A stretch of 64,000 nt of DNA from Carposina sasakii. Its lineage: Eukaryota > Arthropoda > Insecta > Lepidoptera > Carposinidae. The DNA lies in assembly GCA_014607495.2 (NCBI GenBank), contig CP053156.1, positions 9,858,001 to 9,922,000 of the forward strand, written 5' to 3'. The translations under genes were made by a program, and so were the position numbers. Positions 20,930 to 32,939 of this stretch are shown piece after piece (positions within the stretch are counted from its first letter, which is position 1; the number at the start of each line of letters is the position of its first letter). The notes below the pieces were generated by a model that was not told the origin of the DNA, ran no database searches, and worked only from the letters and a program-made list of their open reading frames with translations.

Positions 20930-22280
20930 CAAAATACATTCAAAAGTAAGTTAGGTATAAATTCAAAAAAAGTCTAATTTTTTTTAGAAAAAGACAACAT
21001 CTACTTTATTTTCACATAGGCTGTCTGACGTAAGTAAATACAAACAAATGCAACCAATAATAAGTTGCGATCAAACTTGCAAGCTTGATTGAACCCGCAG
21101 TATTCCCATTTTATAAACTCAGCAAAGTTATTTGACAAAGCTGAATGTCGCTACGGTGGATGCGGAAAACAAATAGATTCAAAAAGTTCGGAGTTTCCGC
21201 TTACATCCGCCAAAAAGCATGTTTCGAGGTGCAGTGTAAAGCCATAAAAAGAAGTGCAGACCTATCCGGTCCGGTCTGACCTAGTGACCAACAACAATAC
21301 TAACGCTGGTATTCATAGTCTGATTTTGCTCTTAAGGCCCCCCTCACTCGAGGATAACTTATGTCCATGGCGTAAGATCTAGTTGTAAGTATCTGAGTAA
21401 GATTGAAATTTGAGTAAATAACTATGCATATTAGGGTAATGCTCTCAGATTTCCATCGAGACAAAAAGCAACAAGGCCAACACCATTCTCGAATACAACA
21501 GCCTCCTCCTCCCCCGTTAGTTGTTTGTGATTCTTTTTCTTTGCCCTCTATATACTTTATTCCATCATTTGCATGTTGAATTATGCATTAGTCTGATAGC
21601 TTTGGCTTGTAGAAATGAAGAGTCTGTCTAACAGATAACAGGGCTATATTTTTTGCTCCGATAAGGGTATGTGGCGGGAACATGAGAAGTGTGAGTTTGA
21701 ATTAGGGAGGCCTGTCCAGCATTAAGACACTGTGCAGGTTATAATGTACATGACGTTTTTTATAATTGTGAATAATATTATAACAAATCGTGATAATATG
21801 GCTTTAGAAAACTTTAGAGACGACCCACATATCTCCCATTAATCCTTATGATATTGTTTATATAATCAATCAAGTCAAGAATTAAAAAAAAAAAACAGAA
21901 AAATTAAGTCAATCTTATGAAATCCATGTGGTCAGTCGCGCGCGGAGTAATATACGTAGTTAACAAATATCCATTTAGTTTCAATATCAATTTAGTTTCC
22001 TAAAATTTTAGTAATAAAATGTGCAAAATCATTGAAACATAATATATAATAATATATAATATACAAGACCACACAAAATTGAATAGGTAATCAAAGCATC
22101 TAAATACATTATCAGACCACAACAAACAAAATAACTATTCATGCGAAATCAATACAGATATAACCTCAAAACTGAAACCAGTTTAATCTCCCTTACCATG
22201 CACAATACAGCATCACAAACACTTGAAATTGAATCAAATGAAATAACAACTAGCGCCAACGTATACCACTTGCAACTAAT
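20930..22280. other. Unannotated stretch
   Basis: No coding frame or repeat that I can name. 21040-21300 is more mixed in composition than its surroundings. Confidence 0.3.
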
Positions 22281-22289
22281 TACGAAACA

Positions 22290-22530
22290 TTGTTACCATG
22301 TATAGGGTTCATTTTCGCACAACGCTTAAAGGGCAGGTCAAAACGCGTGCGGTCAGCGTTTTGGAGCAGTGATGTCAATGTTTTCTGGACTGCACACAGC
22401 GCGCCTGGGGTCATTAGAAGACGCTTGTCGACTGCCGCGGCGGCGCGCGCCGTACGGGTCACCACGCCGTTGCGGCCCCAAACCCCACTATTATTATACT
22501 TTTATGACGAATCGGATTTTGCTACCCGAC
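22290..22530. other. CpG-rich island of unknown function
   Basis: A 240-bp patch much richer in GC and CpG than the flanks, for example actgccgcggcggcgcgcgc near 22430. Short frames overlap on both strands (22280-22465 minus, 22290-22617 plus), with no recognised protein motif. It might be a promoter or first exon of an unseen transcript, or a GC-rich repeat. Confidence 0.35.
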
Positions 22531-22619
22531 CGGCTTTGTAGTCATGCGAACATGTACGGGCTTATCTTACAACCTTTAGCTTCTTTTACGGGCTTATTGA
22601 TCCCGTTTGCAGGTTGACT

Positions 22620-23515
22620 TGCTTATAAGTAAATGGGTTTCAGATTTTGCTTTGTACGCGGAGAGGTTTGTGTTTTCATTAAGGACATGGTTTCAGCTAT
22701 AAAGGGAAACAGTTTTTTTGTTTGGAAAATTTATAGCTTCCGTGTGTTGTATGTATGTAGAAAGAGATTGTCGTAAAATTACGTAAACCTATTTTGTTGT
22801 AGGGTCATCTGCAGTACTTCGATTTTAGGTTTTAAATAGTCCGACACAACGTGATAGCACCTCACTTTGATAGCCCACAGCTCTCAGACATAGATCTAGG
22901 TCATTGCTTTCAGATGCGGAATTCTCGGTACAAACAAGAGGCTATTTAGGTATTTTGATGACGTCCAGTTTTACAATTTCACATATTTTACGTATCTTAC
23001 GCTTTTTTTTTTCAAAGTAGACAAAATGTACTTGTTAAATAAAAAGTATTATGTTGTAATACTTATGTAAGTCTTGATGGTTATTGGATAATTTCTTTTT
23101 ATAAAATTTGTTACTGAACTATTTATTTTTCTGTAAAATTTGGATCCGACAGTATATAGATACGAGTAGATAATGTCGTGGGCAACCTACTAGTTCGGTG
23201 GATAAAAGTAATTTTTCTATAGTAACTTATAAAAGTACATACTTAAATAGAATAAATAATAGTAAAATTTTATTAGGTAGCAACGTCTAGGTTGGCAATG
23301 AGGTAATAATCCATTTTATTATGATTTTTAATTACCTATTCGTAGCGCTAAAGTAGCTACGAATGGCTTTTTATTTCGTAGTTACTACGAAACCGTAGTC
23401 ACTGGCGTAGTATGGATGAATCATAAATAAAAATTCCCAAAAAGGGGTATTAATTTGTAAAGTATGATTTTATTGAACTTTAAACAACATAAACTTAAAA
23501 GATTTCAAAGATAGG
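22620..23515. other. Unannotated stretch
   Basis: A short inverted pair occurs at 23340-23395 (tcgtagcgctaaagtagcta then ctacgaatggct and cgtagttactacga). Otherwise AT-rich with nothing identified. Confidence 0.3.
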
Positions 23516-23519
23516 GGAA

Positions 23520-23640
23520 GAAATAATAATAATAAAATACTTTATTTTACACACAAAAAAAATTGGTACATGGGCGAACTTAATGCAATATAGCATTTTC
23601 TACCAGTTAAACCAATTACCGGAGAAAAGCTTAGGGCCGT
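23520..23640 (-). mobile_element. LINE 3' tail fragment (aataaagtattttatt)
   Basis: The minus strand reads actggtagaaaatgctatat, then taagttcgcccatgtaccaa and a terminal aataaagtattttattatta. This fits a Jockey/CR1-type 3' UTR ending in a poly(A)-signal-like tail. Confidence 0.55.
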
Positions 23641-24149
23641 ACAATAAAAACGACTAACATTGATAAAAAATAAAATAACTTAAGAACTACTCACACCGAC
23701 AAAGACAAATCACAATATACACTACTTATGTCTCATTTTGTAGCGTCGTGTGATATTTCTGCACCCTTGACTTAAAAGAAACGAAGTTGAATAAAGAACT
23801 GAATCTACTGTTCCTAAATTGGCAGTAAAAGTATGGCGACCAATGGCGGTCATTATTGATAAGATTTTTTTATGCAGATGGGTAGGGATACTGGGAAACG
23901 ATGACCCGGTTAGGAGCACCCTTACCTATTGAATTTATAAACGTGGAAATTGCTCAGTTGTATCCGTTAGCATTTCACGAAAAATCTACTGAAACGAACA
24001 TAAAGTGAGTAGAGACGTGAATGACCTTGACCATACAAATCGAGATTGACCTCAAAAGATAAGCCAACACCAACAACAAGTTAGAATAAAAATAATGCTT
24101 TTTAGTGTTTGAAGATTAATTTCTTTATTTTACATATATTTTTTATATT

Positions 24150-24206
24150 TTTAACCCCCGACGCAAAAACGACGGGGTGTTATTATTTACACACACACAC
24201 ACACAT
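24150..24206. repeat. Dispersed repeat fragment with (AC)n
   Basis: aacccccgacgcaaaaacga and cggggtgttattattta, followed by a short (ac)n run. This start is common in lepidopteran repeats as I recall. A later segment of possibly the same family is at 37510-37730. Confidence 0.45.
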
Positions 24207-24775
24207 AACTAATGTTTATCATTACAGGTTACCGTAATGCGATAAATCAGTTTTTATCTTAATACTTATTGTTAATTTGTTAGTTTTTAACTTAATTAAT
24301 CATGAACATAAATATTAGTAGGTACCAGTAGCGAGTTCAAGCTAAAACAACATTCGGCAATATTTTCTAAAAATGATACTGTTGATAATATATGTAAAGT
24401 TGAATTATGCTTATTCCTGAAACTTTTTATACCAAATGTTACATTAGTATTGGTTTATCCCAATTTCCGGCTATCCTACTTTGGGAACACAGACGTGTGT
24501 ATAATGTACCTATAGTGCCGTAACTTTCTATATAATTCACCTACGCCAGTAACAATTAGTTGCGTACATATTTTATTAAATACTCTCGTTGTTTTTAACA
24601 GATATATTTGTTGCAAACACAGCGCTTAAATAACGTACAGACAGCTGCCCCAGTTTCTGCGATTTTATTTAAAAAAGCTTTTGGCTGTGTGCTTTTTGGG
24701 ATCGGTGTACACGATACGATACCGCGACGTCGTTTTCCGAGTGTACAAGCACGTGAACACGATATGATTTTAAGA

Positions 24776-24988
24776 CTCGAGCACACCGGATGCGTATGCG
24801 TGCACGTAAGCGTAGACGTACACGTACCTCTGAGTTTAATGTATAGAGCTGTCACCGCTTGACGTCTATGCTTACGTCTACGCATACGCATCCGGTGTGC
24901 CCGTGCCTATACAGTTCCATACATTTCAACTCAGAGGTACGTATACGTCTACGCTTATGTGCACGCATACGCATCCGGTGTGCTCGAG
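24776..24988. repeat. GC-rich long inverted repeat, alternating Pu/Py
   Basis: Left arm 24776-24851 and right arm 24911-24988 are inverted copies about 90% alike (ctcgagcacaccggatgcg ... and ... cgcatccggtgtgctcgag). The 59-bp spacer holds a partial third copy of the right arm. The arms are mainly alternating purine-pyrimidine with many CG and CA steps (gtatgcgtgcacgtaagcg). No convincing ORF; frames in it merely follow the repeat. Confidence 0.75.
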
Positions 24989-25149
24989 CCTTTAATTTTA
25001 CATACCACTTCTTGGTAAAGAGTTACTATAGTTACCTCATAACATAACTATCATTATGATATGGGTAATGAAATATGATCCACAGCTCCTTCAATCCACA
25101 CCAGATTAATTGTAATTAGTTTGGTTACTTAGCTCTTAAATTTAGATAA

Positions 25150-25362
25150 ACTTAGATAGCAATTAAAGCATCGGTCCTGCGCCTGAGTTCTGTCCAACTG
25201 TATTGGCTTTCCGTCTCATTGAACTGTGAGTGTGACGGAATGAAGAAAGAGAGATCACCTGCGTTTGCGTATACATTTATGCACTAAAATATCTCCTGTT
25301 TGGCCAATATCCGTTTATGGCCGCCGTGATCGGAATACGGTGTGGAGCACATCATCATCAAT
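25150..25362 (+). mobile_element. tRNA-related SINE, type II, head missing
   Basis: catcggtcctgcgcctgagt, ggctttccgtctcattgaac and tttggccaatatccg match the body of 50911-51254, ending in atcatcatcaa. The tRNA-like head is absent, so this is a 5'-truncated copy. Confidence 0.6.
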
Positions 25363-25364
25363 GA

Positions 25365-27280
25365 GATAAATACTTAATAATTCACCTATATGAACAGCTT
25401 TACTTACCCTTAACCACCTTTGACCCTTAGCTACCTATTTTTGTCCTTTAATCACCTACGTGCGGTCTCAGGGACCTCTGAAAGATTATTGCGCTTATTT
25501 TGGGATCTATCACAAGAAATTTGGTTTCAGTTTAATAAAATGCATGTTTATACTCAATTACTTTATTTTTAACGGAGGTTGTCAATTCGTCTGTATGTAT
25601 AATATTTTTTTTAGCATCACAAATCAGCAACAGAAACTTTACAAACTAAAATGTGTCACTTTGTTTTCTTATTTCTAATAATTTCAATAAAGTAAAAATA
25701 AAATTCCACAAATATTTTAACACAATATTAATAATAGATAAAAACTATATGGTAGTTTGGAGAAAATTATTTTAAAAAATTAAGCCTCTTGCAACCAGTT
25801 ACATTGACCCTAGACTCGCTCGTTTGTAAAGGTTCAGACGGACGCGTGTGAGCTTTTACTTCAAAGATGGCGGCGATATGAAATTATGACTATACCTAAT
25901 ATCTGAAAATCACAATGCTTCTATTAAGTTTTATTGATTTATTCATTGCTTTATATTTATTGTAATAATTATTAGGTACAGTGATGAAGGTAAAACATAT
26001 TTATGAATACGAGTAGTTTCACTTAGATAATCGATTCACTTCGTTGAAAGTTTGCTTGAGTATATTTTTCTAGGTGCAATCAGGAGTAAAATGACGAAAC
26101 GTTTTATGCCGTGACTTCAAATAAAAATGTTATTAATCGTTATTAAAAATATAATAAGTAACCTATGTAACTATGAAAACGACTTACATAATAATGAAAA
26201 GATATTTTACCATCGTTGCCCGAGATTAAAATAGCGGCTTTGAAAGCTGAAAGTTAAAAAGGTGGGTAGCGCCGAAAATCCCACTTTACTGGCACTATCT
26301 AAACACGCGTAAGAGGCGTATCGGAGCGTGACATAACAAATAAAACCCCACTTAATTCACCGATCGGACTGGAAAATTTATGCCGCCTAGTATCTCTTTA
26401 ATGCCGCAGTCGTGACGACGCGTACGTATCAACCTCTCAACGCGGCCGATATAGACCGATATATAACACTACACGCGACTAGATATGGCATAAATTGTTA
26501 TGCTTACAACTGTACCCGATATTATCGGGATACTTTAGCCAATAAAGTAACTTTGGCCTAGACCAAACAACAAAGTTCCCGCCGCCACGTTGCTCGTCAA
26601 GAGCTATCGTTGTAGTTTGCGTTTCTTTCCGATAGATGTCCATAATGGACGTTCGAAAAAATAGTTTAACGATAATAAAGATAATAAAGCATAATAATTA
26701 GCTTTGTCTGTATTTCAGCTAGGATAAAATGTTGTAAATGTACTTAATGACTAGACAGTGCATGGTCAACTAAAATTCTGTCCACTACAGTAGAGCTCAT
26801 CTATACTATTTAATGGTGTACTTATGGCATACGAGTGGAAAAGGAACAAAGCAACTATAAAACCTTTATCACACCAAAAAGAAATAAAATATATCGTAGT
26901 CTCTTCCATTTGTAATTTAGTATAAATGCAGCGTTCTTCAAGAACTGAAGTAAATGTAAATCTATTGAATCAACATTTATTAAGCCCCTCATAATTTTTT
27001 GAGTACCACTGCAGAACGTTGTTTACAGTTTTAATTGGTTTATGTAATGAGTTTGCAACTCAGATACTTAATTTTACAGCACCTATATACGTTAAACATG
27101 AAAGGTGTTATTAGAAAACCGCGTCGAAGGCTTGCAGACATCAATTTAAAATGACGTGTGACAACCAAACGAAAGTGAAATATATGTCAAAGTTAGACTA
27201 TGTCCGTTTTATTACTTACTGTCAAATATCATTTTTAAGCAATGTCTACTAACTTAAGGCGCACCGTTAGTGTTTTATTA
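25365..27280. other. Unique-looking non-coding stretch
   Basis: 25800-25880 and 26220-26660 are markedly more GC-balanced than the surroundings (for example ctcaacgcggccgatataga) and show no repeat family or ORF. Conserved non-coding or regulatory DNA is possible. The remainder is AT-rich. Confidence 0.3.
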
Positions 27281-27285
27281 AAGTT

Positions 27286-27717
27286 TTATGTAATCACTTC
27301 TTATCACAAAAACTTTAGGAATTCTTATTTCCTGCAATACATGTTGGCCAAGCCTAGCCGAGTGAACGCTAGAGGTGAGGCATAAATATTGGAATAGGTA
27401 TATGGATTAGGTATTTTTCAATACTAGTCGGTACCTAATACAATAGTATTCTAATGATATTGTAGTATTTTTGCTAAATAATAAAATTCAAACTTATTGT
27501 TTAAGCCTTTTGATTGATTTCTCTTAATGAGATGATATTTTATGCGATACCTAACACCTAATATGTTGTATTAGGTACTGACTAGTATCGAAAAATACAT
27601 AATCCACATACCTGTTCTAATATTTATGCCTCACCTCTAGCGTTCACTTGGCTAGGCCGGGCCAACATGTATTGCAAGCTTAATACCAGGAAATAAGAAT
27701 TCGTTAACATTACATAA
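27286..27717. mobile_element. 432-bp foldback/MITE with ~165-bp inverted arms
   Basis: Left arm 27286-27450 (ttatgtaat, gaattcttatttcctg, aatacatgttggcc, gtgaacgctagaggtgaggc) is mirrored in 27555-27717 (gcctcacctctagcgttcac, ggccaacatgtatt, gaattcg, attacataa). The central 100 bp is AT-rich with no ORF. Short differences between arms show some age. Target duplication not resolved. Confidence 0.75.
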
Positions 27718-27719
27718 AG

Positions 27720-28370
27720 GGTTTGTTTGATACATATATATTTATATAATCCTTTCTTCTATGCTGCTCTGGGGGTGAAAAAAAAAACGTATAATCCTAC
27801 ATTTGAACTAATAAAAAAGGCAGTAACAGAACTAGCAAAGTAATTTTCATTTACAGCTTAAAAAAAACTGACCTTTATAGAATCACTTAAATGTCTGTGA
27901 GTCGAAAACATCTTTTTAAGATTGTTATTACTCGTATAAATTAATCCCAGTTTTTTTGGGCTTACGGAGAGACAGACGCCATTTTTTTAATAAGCAAGTG
28001 GCCTATGCCCTAGCCATGAAATGTTAAAATTGTTTATATCACATAATTTTTGCATATAGTTTAGTACTTACAAATAACTACTTGACAAGGTAAGGTAAGG
28101 GTAATCAAATCACCGAACAGCTGTTTATTTTATCCTGTAAACTTCAAAGTAATAGTGATCCTGTTATAATAAATAAATAACTATTATGATAGTGATTAAA
28201 CTCGGCCTCGAACTACGAAAGTTACGATGGAGTTCATAGCCAGAGGGCTTAAATAAAGTTATATTATTTCGCAATCGAATCGACAGAGGTTCGTCATCGA
28301 AACATATTGGTTCTAATAGAAGGTCCTTTTTAGCACGTTCGGAAAATCACGTTATGAAGTCTCCAACACG
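27720..28370. other. Unannotated stretch
   Basis: AT-rich; nothing identified. Confidence 0.3.
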
Positions 28371-28374
28371 GCTG

Positions 28375-28516
28375 GGTTCCTCATATGGGGCAGCCAGCAC
28401 CGATTTAAATAAGATTTGGTGCGTAGGTTACTTTTATCCCGGAAAAATATTATTGTCATCAACGTAATGTTTTTTCTGCAGTCCACGCGGACGGAGTAGC
28501 GGGCCTCTACTAGTAT
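28375..28516 (-). mobile_element. Dispersed lepidopteran repeat (cgtccgcgtggactgcag)
   Basis: The minus strand reads aggcccgctactccgtccgc, gtggactgcagaaaaaac and a body with ttttccgggataaaagtaac. Same family as 34536-34740, 55722-56104, 60960-61137 and others. Confidence 0.55.
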
Positions 28517-28519
28517 GCT

Positions 28520-29430
28520 ATACCTATAATAGCATGGTATGGAGAGCTTAACTGTAAAAAAATTAAACAACCATATAATTGTGGTGGTGGTATATATTTT
28601 CTCTATCTACAGTATGGTGTGCTACCAGCATAGCATACAATTATGTAGATAGTTTTACACTTACAGCTACTAGACCGCGCTGGCATGTTATTAGTACAGT
28701 CAGCCGGCGCTTTGATATCGAAAGTTTGATGGGATTTACCAGCAGACGATTTATGATCTGACATGTTTGATGAATACACACGAGTATACTGAGCTCAAGA
28801 CGCTGTGTTTAGTTTATAGAGAATTTATACAAAGATTTAGTTACCTACCTATGCAGAAATGGACGTGATATACTTTGGAGATATTGCTGTTTCTTGTATG
28901 AGCTTCAGCTTTTGTTCTGTAATTTATAGACGGGACTTTTGGGTGTCTCTTACACACTGTATATGTATAAATAATATGTTGTGATTGACTATTAACCTTC
29001 CTTGATGATACAAACTACTCCTATGCTTTCTTAGTAGTACGAGGTTCATGTCACAGTATCCCGAAATATATTATGATTTTCGGAAACTACTACTACTTTT
29101 GTTATTACCGAGCGGACACCGGTACCAGGTTGTGACTAGAATGTTTATGAATAATATAATAGTTACAAAACTTTTAGTACACTATAAGTAGGTGAATGAT
29201 ATAACTCAGTATATTAACTATTAATGTGTTTGTTGCCCTCTATTATTACCATTGCTATAGAAAACTATGAACTCGAAATAATAGCTTTTCCTAATATAAT
29301 GATAGTTATTCAAAGCTTCCTATCTAGTTATAGTGGGGGGTCCGTTATTTTTTGCTATTAATTATTCTAAATCAAAACCATTACAAATATATCTATCTAT
29401 TTTTCTAGTATATTGAGATTTCCAAGCGAA
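28520..29430. other. Unannotated stretch
   Basis: No repeat or gene that I can support. Confidence 0.3.
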
Positions 29431-29433
29431 TAA

Positions 29434-29702
29434 GCGGTGATAGCCCAATGGCAATGACGTGCGCCTTTCAGTCGGGAGGTGTGAGTTTGATACCAGTCAC
29501 GGGCCTGTACTACTGAATTTATTTTTTGTACGGATTTTTCTAAAAATTGTCACTTAGATATACCCGAGAAGTGTTGGCATCAGGCAGGCAGCCGGACATA
29601 AAAACAAATGCCAAAAACTTTGGCAATGTGAGTTTCGAAAGAAACCATGTTGTGCCGACCCCATAAATAATGGGTTAAGGGTAGGTAGGTGATGATGATT
29701 AA
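29434..29702 (+). mobile_element. tRNA-related SINE, type II with alternative 3' body
   Basis: Head ggtgatagcccaatggcaat, gacgtgcgcctttcagtcgg and taccagtcacgggcctgtac is tRNA-like (an A-box-like start and a degenerate B box). The body then diverges from the copy at 50911 and contains gcatcaggcaggcagccgga and gtgagtttcgaaagaaacca, ending gtgatgatgatta. The copy at 38590-38765 has the same head and body, inverted. Confidence 0.65.
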
Positions 29703-29719
29703 GATTTCCATCGAGGGCT

Positions 29720-31080
29720 CAGTGGTGGGCGAGCCCTCGATGAAAATTTTAACTTCCGTTATAGTAACGCCTGATACAATTAAATATTGTCTCTATTTTT
29801 ATATTATTACAAAATGCAGGATACAGTAGCGAAAATATCCGTCAAAGTGTCAAAGTAGTTGCATTTCAAGTATGTTGTTAGTTAAATTTTCACTAAAGGT
29901 GGAATGGCCGTAGCCAACAATTCATAATTTATTATAATCCGGATAGTCCGCTCATAAATAAGCAATTTACTTTCAGTTTAAATTCAACTACGTATTCAAG
30001 AATGCAAGACTATATTTACTGATATTTACGTTTTATTTTCAGTACCTAATAATTAAAAAGAGAGAGGGACGAAGGTTTATTATTTTTTAAACATGCGTTG
30101 ATATATTGTAAAAATCCGTCTTAGACTGCAACGGTGCTTACCATCAGGCGTGTTGTAGTCGATGTGTAAGCCTATTTATTATTAGAAAAAAAAACTTTAT
30201 TGGAATTTAAAGTATTTCATCATATTCTAAAACTAACATTTATTGAAGATCCGCAGCACCTTTGTTATCGATTGAATAGAATCCAATCAGATTCTGATAG
30301 AACCACGTACACCGCACAAAAGGCACGTACAAATATGTACTCTATAATTATTCCGCGCAGGACTCAAAATAGAGATTCCATCGTAACAGGAAAACCCATT
30401 TTTCCGATTTCCACAACCATTCGCCACGTTAAAGTTTTTCCTTATTTGCGATATGTTCGCAACGGGTAGGTATCGGCTACTAGCCAGGCCGTATCACTCG
30501 ATTGCGTTGCGGTTCGTTAAATCCTTTTAATACTATTTAGTAACAGCAAAACGAAAAGCTTTTACCAACGAACGCTCATTAAAGTTATAAAATTAACTAA
30601 CAATATAGTCGGGCAATAAAATTAAAACTTAATAAAGGGACAGCATTAGAAAGAGGAAAGCGACGGTCGTTGATTGCGTTTGCTTTCCGATTCGGGTCAC
30701 GTTAGAGGTGTAATTTTAACGAAAAGGGGTGATTGTAAAACGTTAAATTCGGACCGTCTGGCGGCCGCACAGAGCCGCGTCTGGCTGTGGCAAGGAGCCA
30801 CTAAATGAGTTAACTTTTCTCATTTATACCTACATTATTCCTATCAACTTCGTCGCTGCGAGCACATACCACTTGGAGTGCTAATTACAGGTGCTCGAAT
30901 AAACGAGTTATAGCGTCTACTCTAATCTCATCTCGGCAAGTTACTTAAACTGTGCCTGGAGTTTTGAGACGAATCAATTTTGGATAATTAGAGAACGAGT
31001 ACTAGTTCTAGTGCCGTACGACGTTATGTAGTTGGATTCGATGACTACTTATAAGGTATAATGTCATAATAATTATGTTA
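29720..31080. other. Unannotated stretch
   Basis: 30340-30530 and 30650-30800 are GC-balanced, unique-looking patches (for example ccgtctggcggccgcacaga). A 20-bp near-inverted pair flanks 29708-29745 (tccatcgagggctcag and gagccctcgatgaaa). No gene found. Confidence 0.3.
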
Positions 31081-31082
31081 TA

Positions 31083-31323
31083 TAGGGTGTAGTAACAAAA
31101 TGGGTATATTTAGCGAAAATCTATGATACTTGTAAATATCTTGTATACTTTGTAGTATAAAGAATATATCCACATGTTTATTTTTTTAAATTGTGTGAAT
31201 ATTCTTAACTTGTTTAGGAATTCTCCACATTGGAAAAATAATCATGTGATTTCGAGCCTAAAATGTGGATTATTTATAGGTAATGGGCTATTTTCATAGC
31301 TTCTGTTATAATTACGCCTTGTA
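31083..31323. mobile_element. ~240-bp TACAGGGTGTAACA-family MITE
   Basis: Left end tagggtgtagtaacaaaatg and ggtatatttagcgaaaatct; right end catagcttctgttataatta and cgccttgta. Interior landmarks catgtttatttttttaaatt and catgtgatttcgagcctaaa are shared with 5034-6428 and 11775-11937. Both ends are degraded. Confidence 0.55.
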
Positions 31324-31329
31324 CAGACC

Positions 31330-32345
31330 ATAGGAAGGTACTTAATAAATATATGGTAAAATATTTTTCATTTACCTACTTATTTCTCCACATCTTATTG
31401 TTTTCGCTAATCAGACAAGTGAAAATACGAGTAAAAATCACGGGGAGAAAGAAAAACTAGTATTTTACGGTTTCTACGAATTATTCCTACAACCCACAGT
31501 TTACAGCTACATCGAATAAAAATAAGCTTTCTCGGGCAGGTCGATCCGGTTCCTTATGTACGTGGAGTATACACATATTTTGCACTTTACATTCTCAAAC
31601 AGAAAGTGAAGTGCTCCCGCATGGGGACCGAAATGAGAAATGAAAAGGTGAAAGGTGAGACGTTCAACCAAAATATACACGTTGAAATAGTTATAATGTA
31701 CATCAGCTTTAGCCTTTAAATCAAAAAGGTAAGGTTCTTTTATAAAGTTGTAGTATTGTGTATCGACAAACAGATTCTTATTTTAATATAGCATTAATGG
31801 TTAAGTCTCATCAAATGCGACTATCTTGAAAAATGTGTCATGTAGTATTTTCTTATCCATCAAGTCCCATAATTTTTGTAAAGGTAATTTTTCCTGGCAT
31901 GACACGAGGATGGCAAGCAACATTTGTCTTAATATCTCCTATCTTACACGTGGATTTGAAATGAGTTTTTATAATAAACAAATATAAAAAATGAAATCTT
32001 CAAAAGTTATTCAGGTCGTAAATTTCGATTTTTGCACAAAAAACCAGTTGTTCAAGAAATTTGCGATACAACTGTATTTATAAGAATTTTCAATTTGAAA
32101 GCTACGTATAGATATTTTAAAATTCCCGTCTGAAATCCAGTCTGCTTTGGGTCCATATGTTTCATGAATAATTCAAGTGGCCCAGCTTGTTCCGCCCGGT
32201 TGACATATAATATGTAGGTACATACTCCATCGGGCAACGGAATACAACACAACTTTTGTATATTGTGAGTTTTGGATAACTTTGCTCTGGTAAAAATAGA
32301 ATATAGTTAGTAATACAATACAGGTGCAGCGTATTCAATTATAAA
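31330..32345. other. Unannotated stretch
   Basis: AT-rich with no supported feature. Confidence 0.3.
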
Positions 32346-32351
32346 TTGTAT

Positions 32352-32930
32352 ACAGGGTGTGTGTGACAGCCAGGCAAATACTGATATACTGAACAAGTAC
32401 CATTGTTTTGAGTTATAAGATAGTATATAATATCTTGACTAAGATAAATTTATAGAAAAACACTTCTCCATTAATTTAATCCGTAAGGATATGGTTGATC
32501 GTTTCATCTTTAAACATTGTGCTGAGGGATTCAGCTTTGTTTGCCGAGATTTGGCTAGTGTATAGCTATCGGGATGAAAAATAACGTTGCCAATATGTAA
32601 TTTAGAAAAGAAATGGAAAAAATTCCTCATCCGAGTAATTGACCCGGTAGCTCAGTGGTTAGAGCGCTAGCACTATATGCAGAGGTCGTGGGTTCGATTC
32701 CCACTTGGGTGAGGAATTTTTTCCATTTCTTTATTAATAATTTTATATTATACGATAGTGTTATGACTCGCAGGAAATTAATTCTTGGTTTGATTATACG
32801 CAATGTTTGCTTTGTGCGCCAATTGTATCGGGCGATTCTGTGACTAGTTAAATGGGCTTATTGCTCTCCTTTGAAGTTAATCAGTTAATTAAACTTTTTT
32901 GAGAGCAACTTTTTTTTTGACTCATAAAAA
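32352..32930. mobile_element. MITE (gacagccaggcaaatactga family) split by a SINE
   Basis: The left tip tacagggtgtgtgtgacagc plus caggcaaatactgatat, and acaagtaccattgt, match the intact copy at 35861-36290. After an interruption (about 32420-32755) the family interior resumes with gcgccaattgtatcgggcga and cagttaattaaactttttt. The right tip was not found. Confidence 0.6.
32606..32750 (+). mobile_element. tRNA-derived SINE, type I, flanked by inverted tail
   Basis: Head 32641-32712 starts gacccggtagctcagtggtt and carries ggttcgattcccac; the tail is gaggaattttttccatttct then ttattaataatttt. An inverted piece of the same tail (aaagaaatggaaaaaattcctca) lies just before the head at 32608-32630, so tRNA-like sequence is bracketed by 23-bp inverted repeats. 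The anticodon stem is poorly paired; I do not call a functional tRNA gene. Confidence 0.7.
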
Positions 32931-32939
32931 CGTCGTTAA

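Noticed and set aside
24595..25047. Overlapping 60-100-codon ORFs on both strands
   Set aside because: They are produced by the GC-rich inverted repeat; the 'proteins' are low complexity.
32641..32712. A tRNA gene on the plus strand
   Set aside because: The tRNA-like head continues into a tail shared with other copies, and the anticodon stem is poorly paired; it is a SINE.
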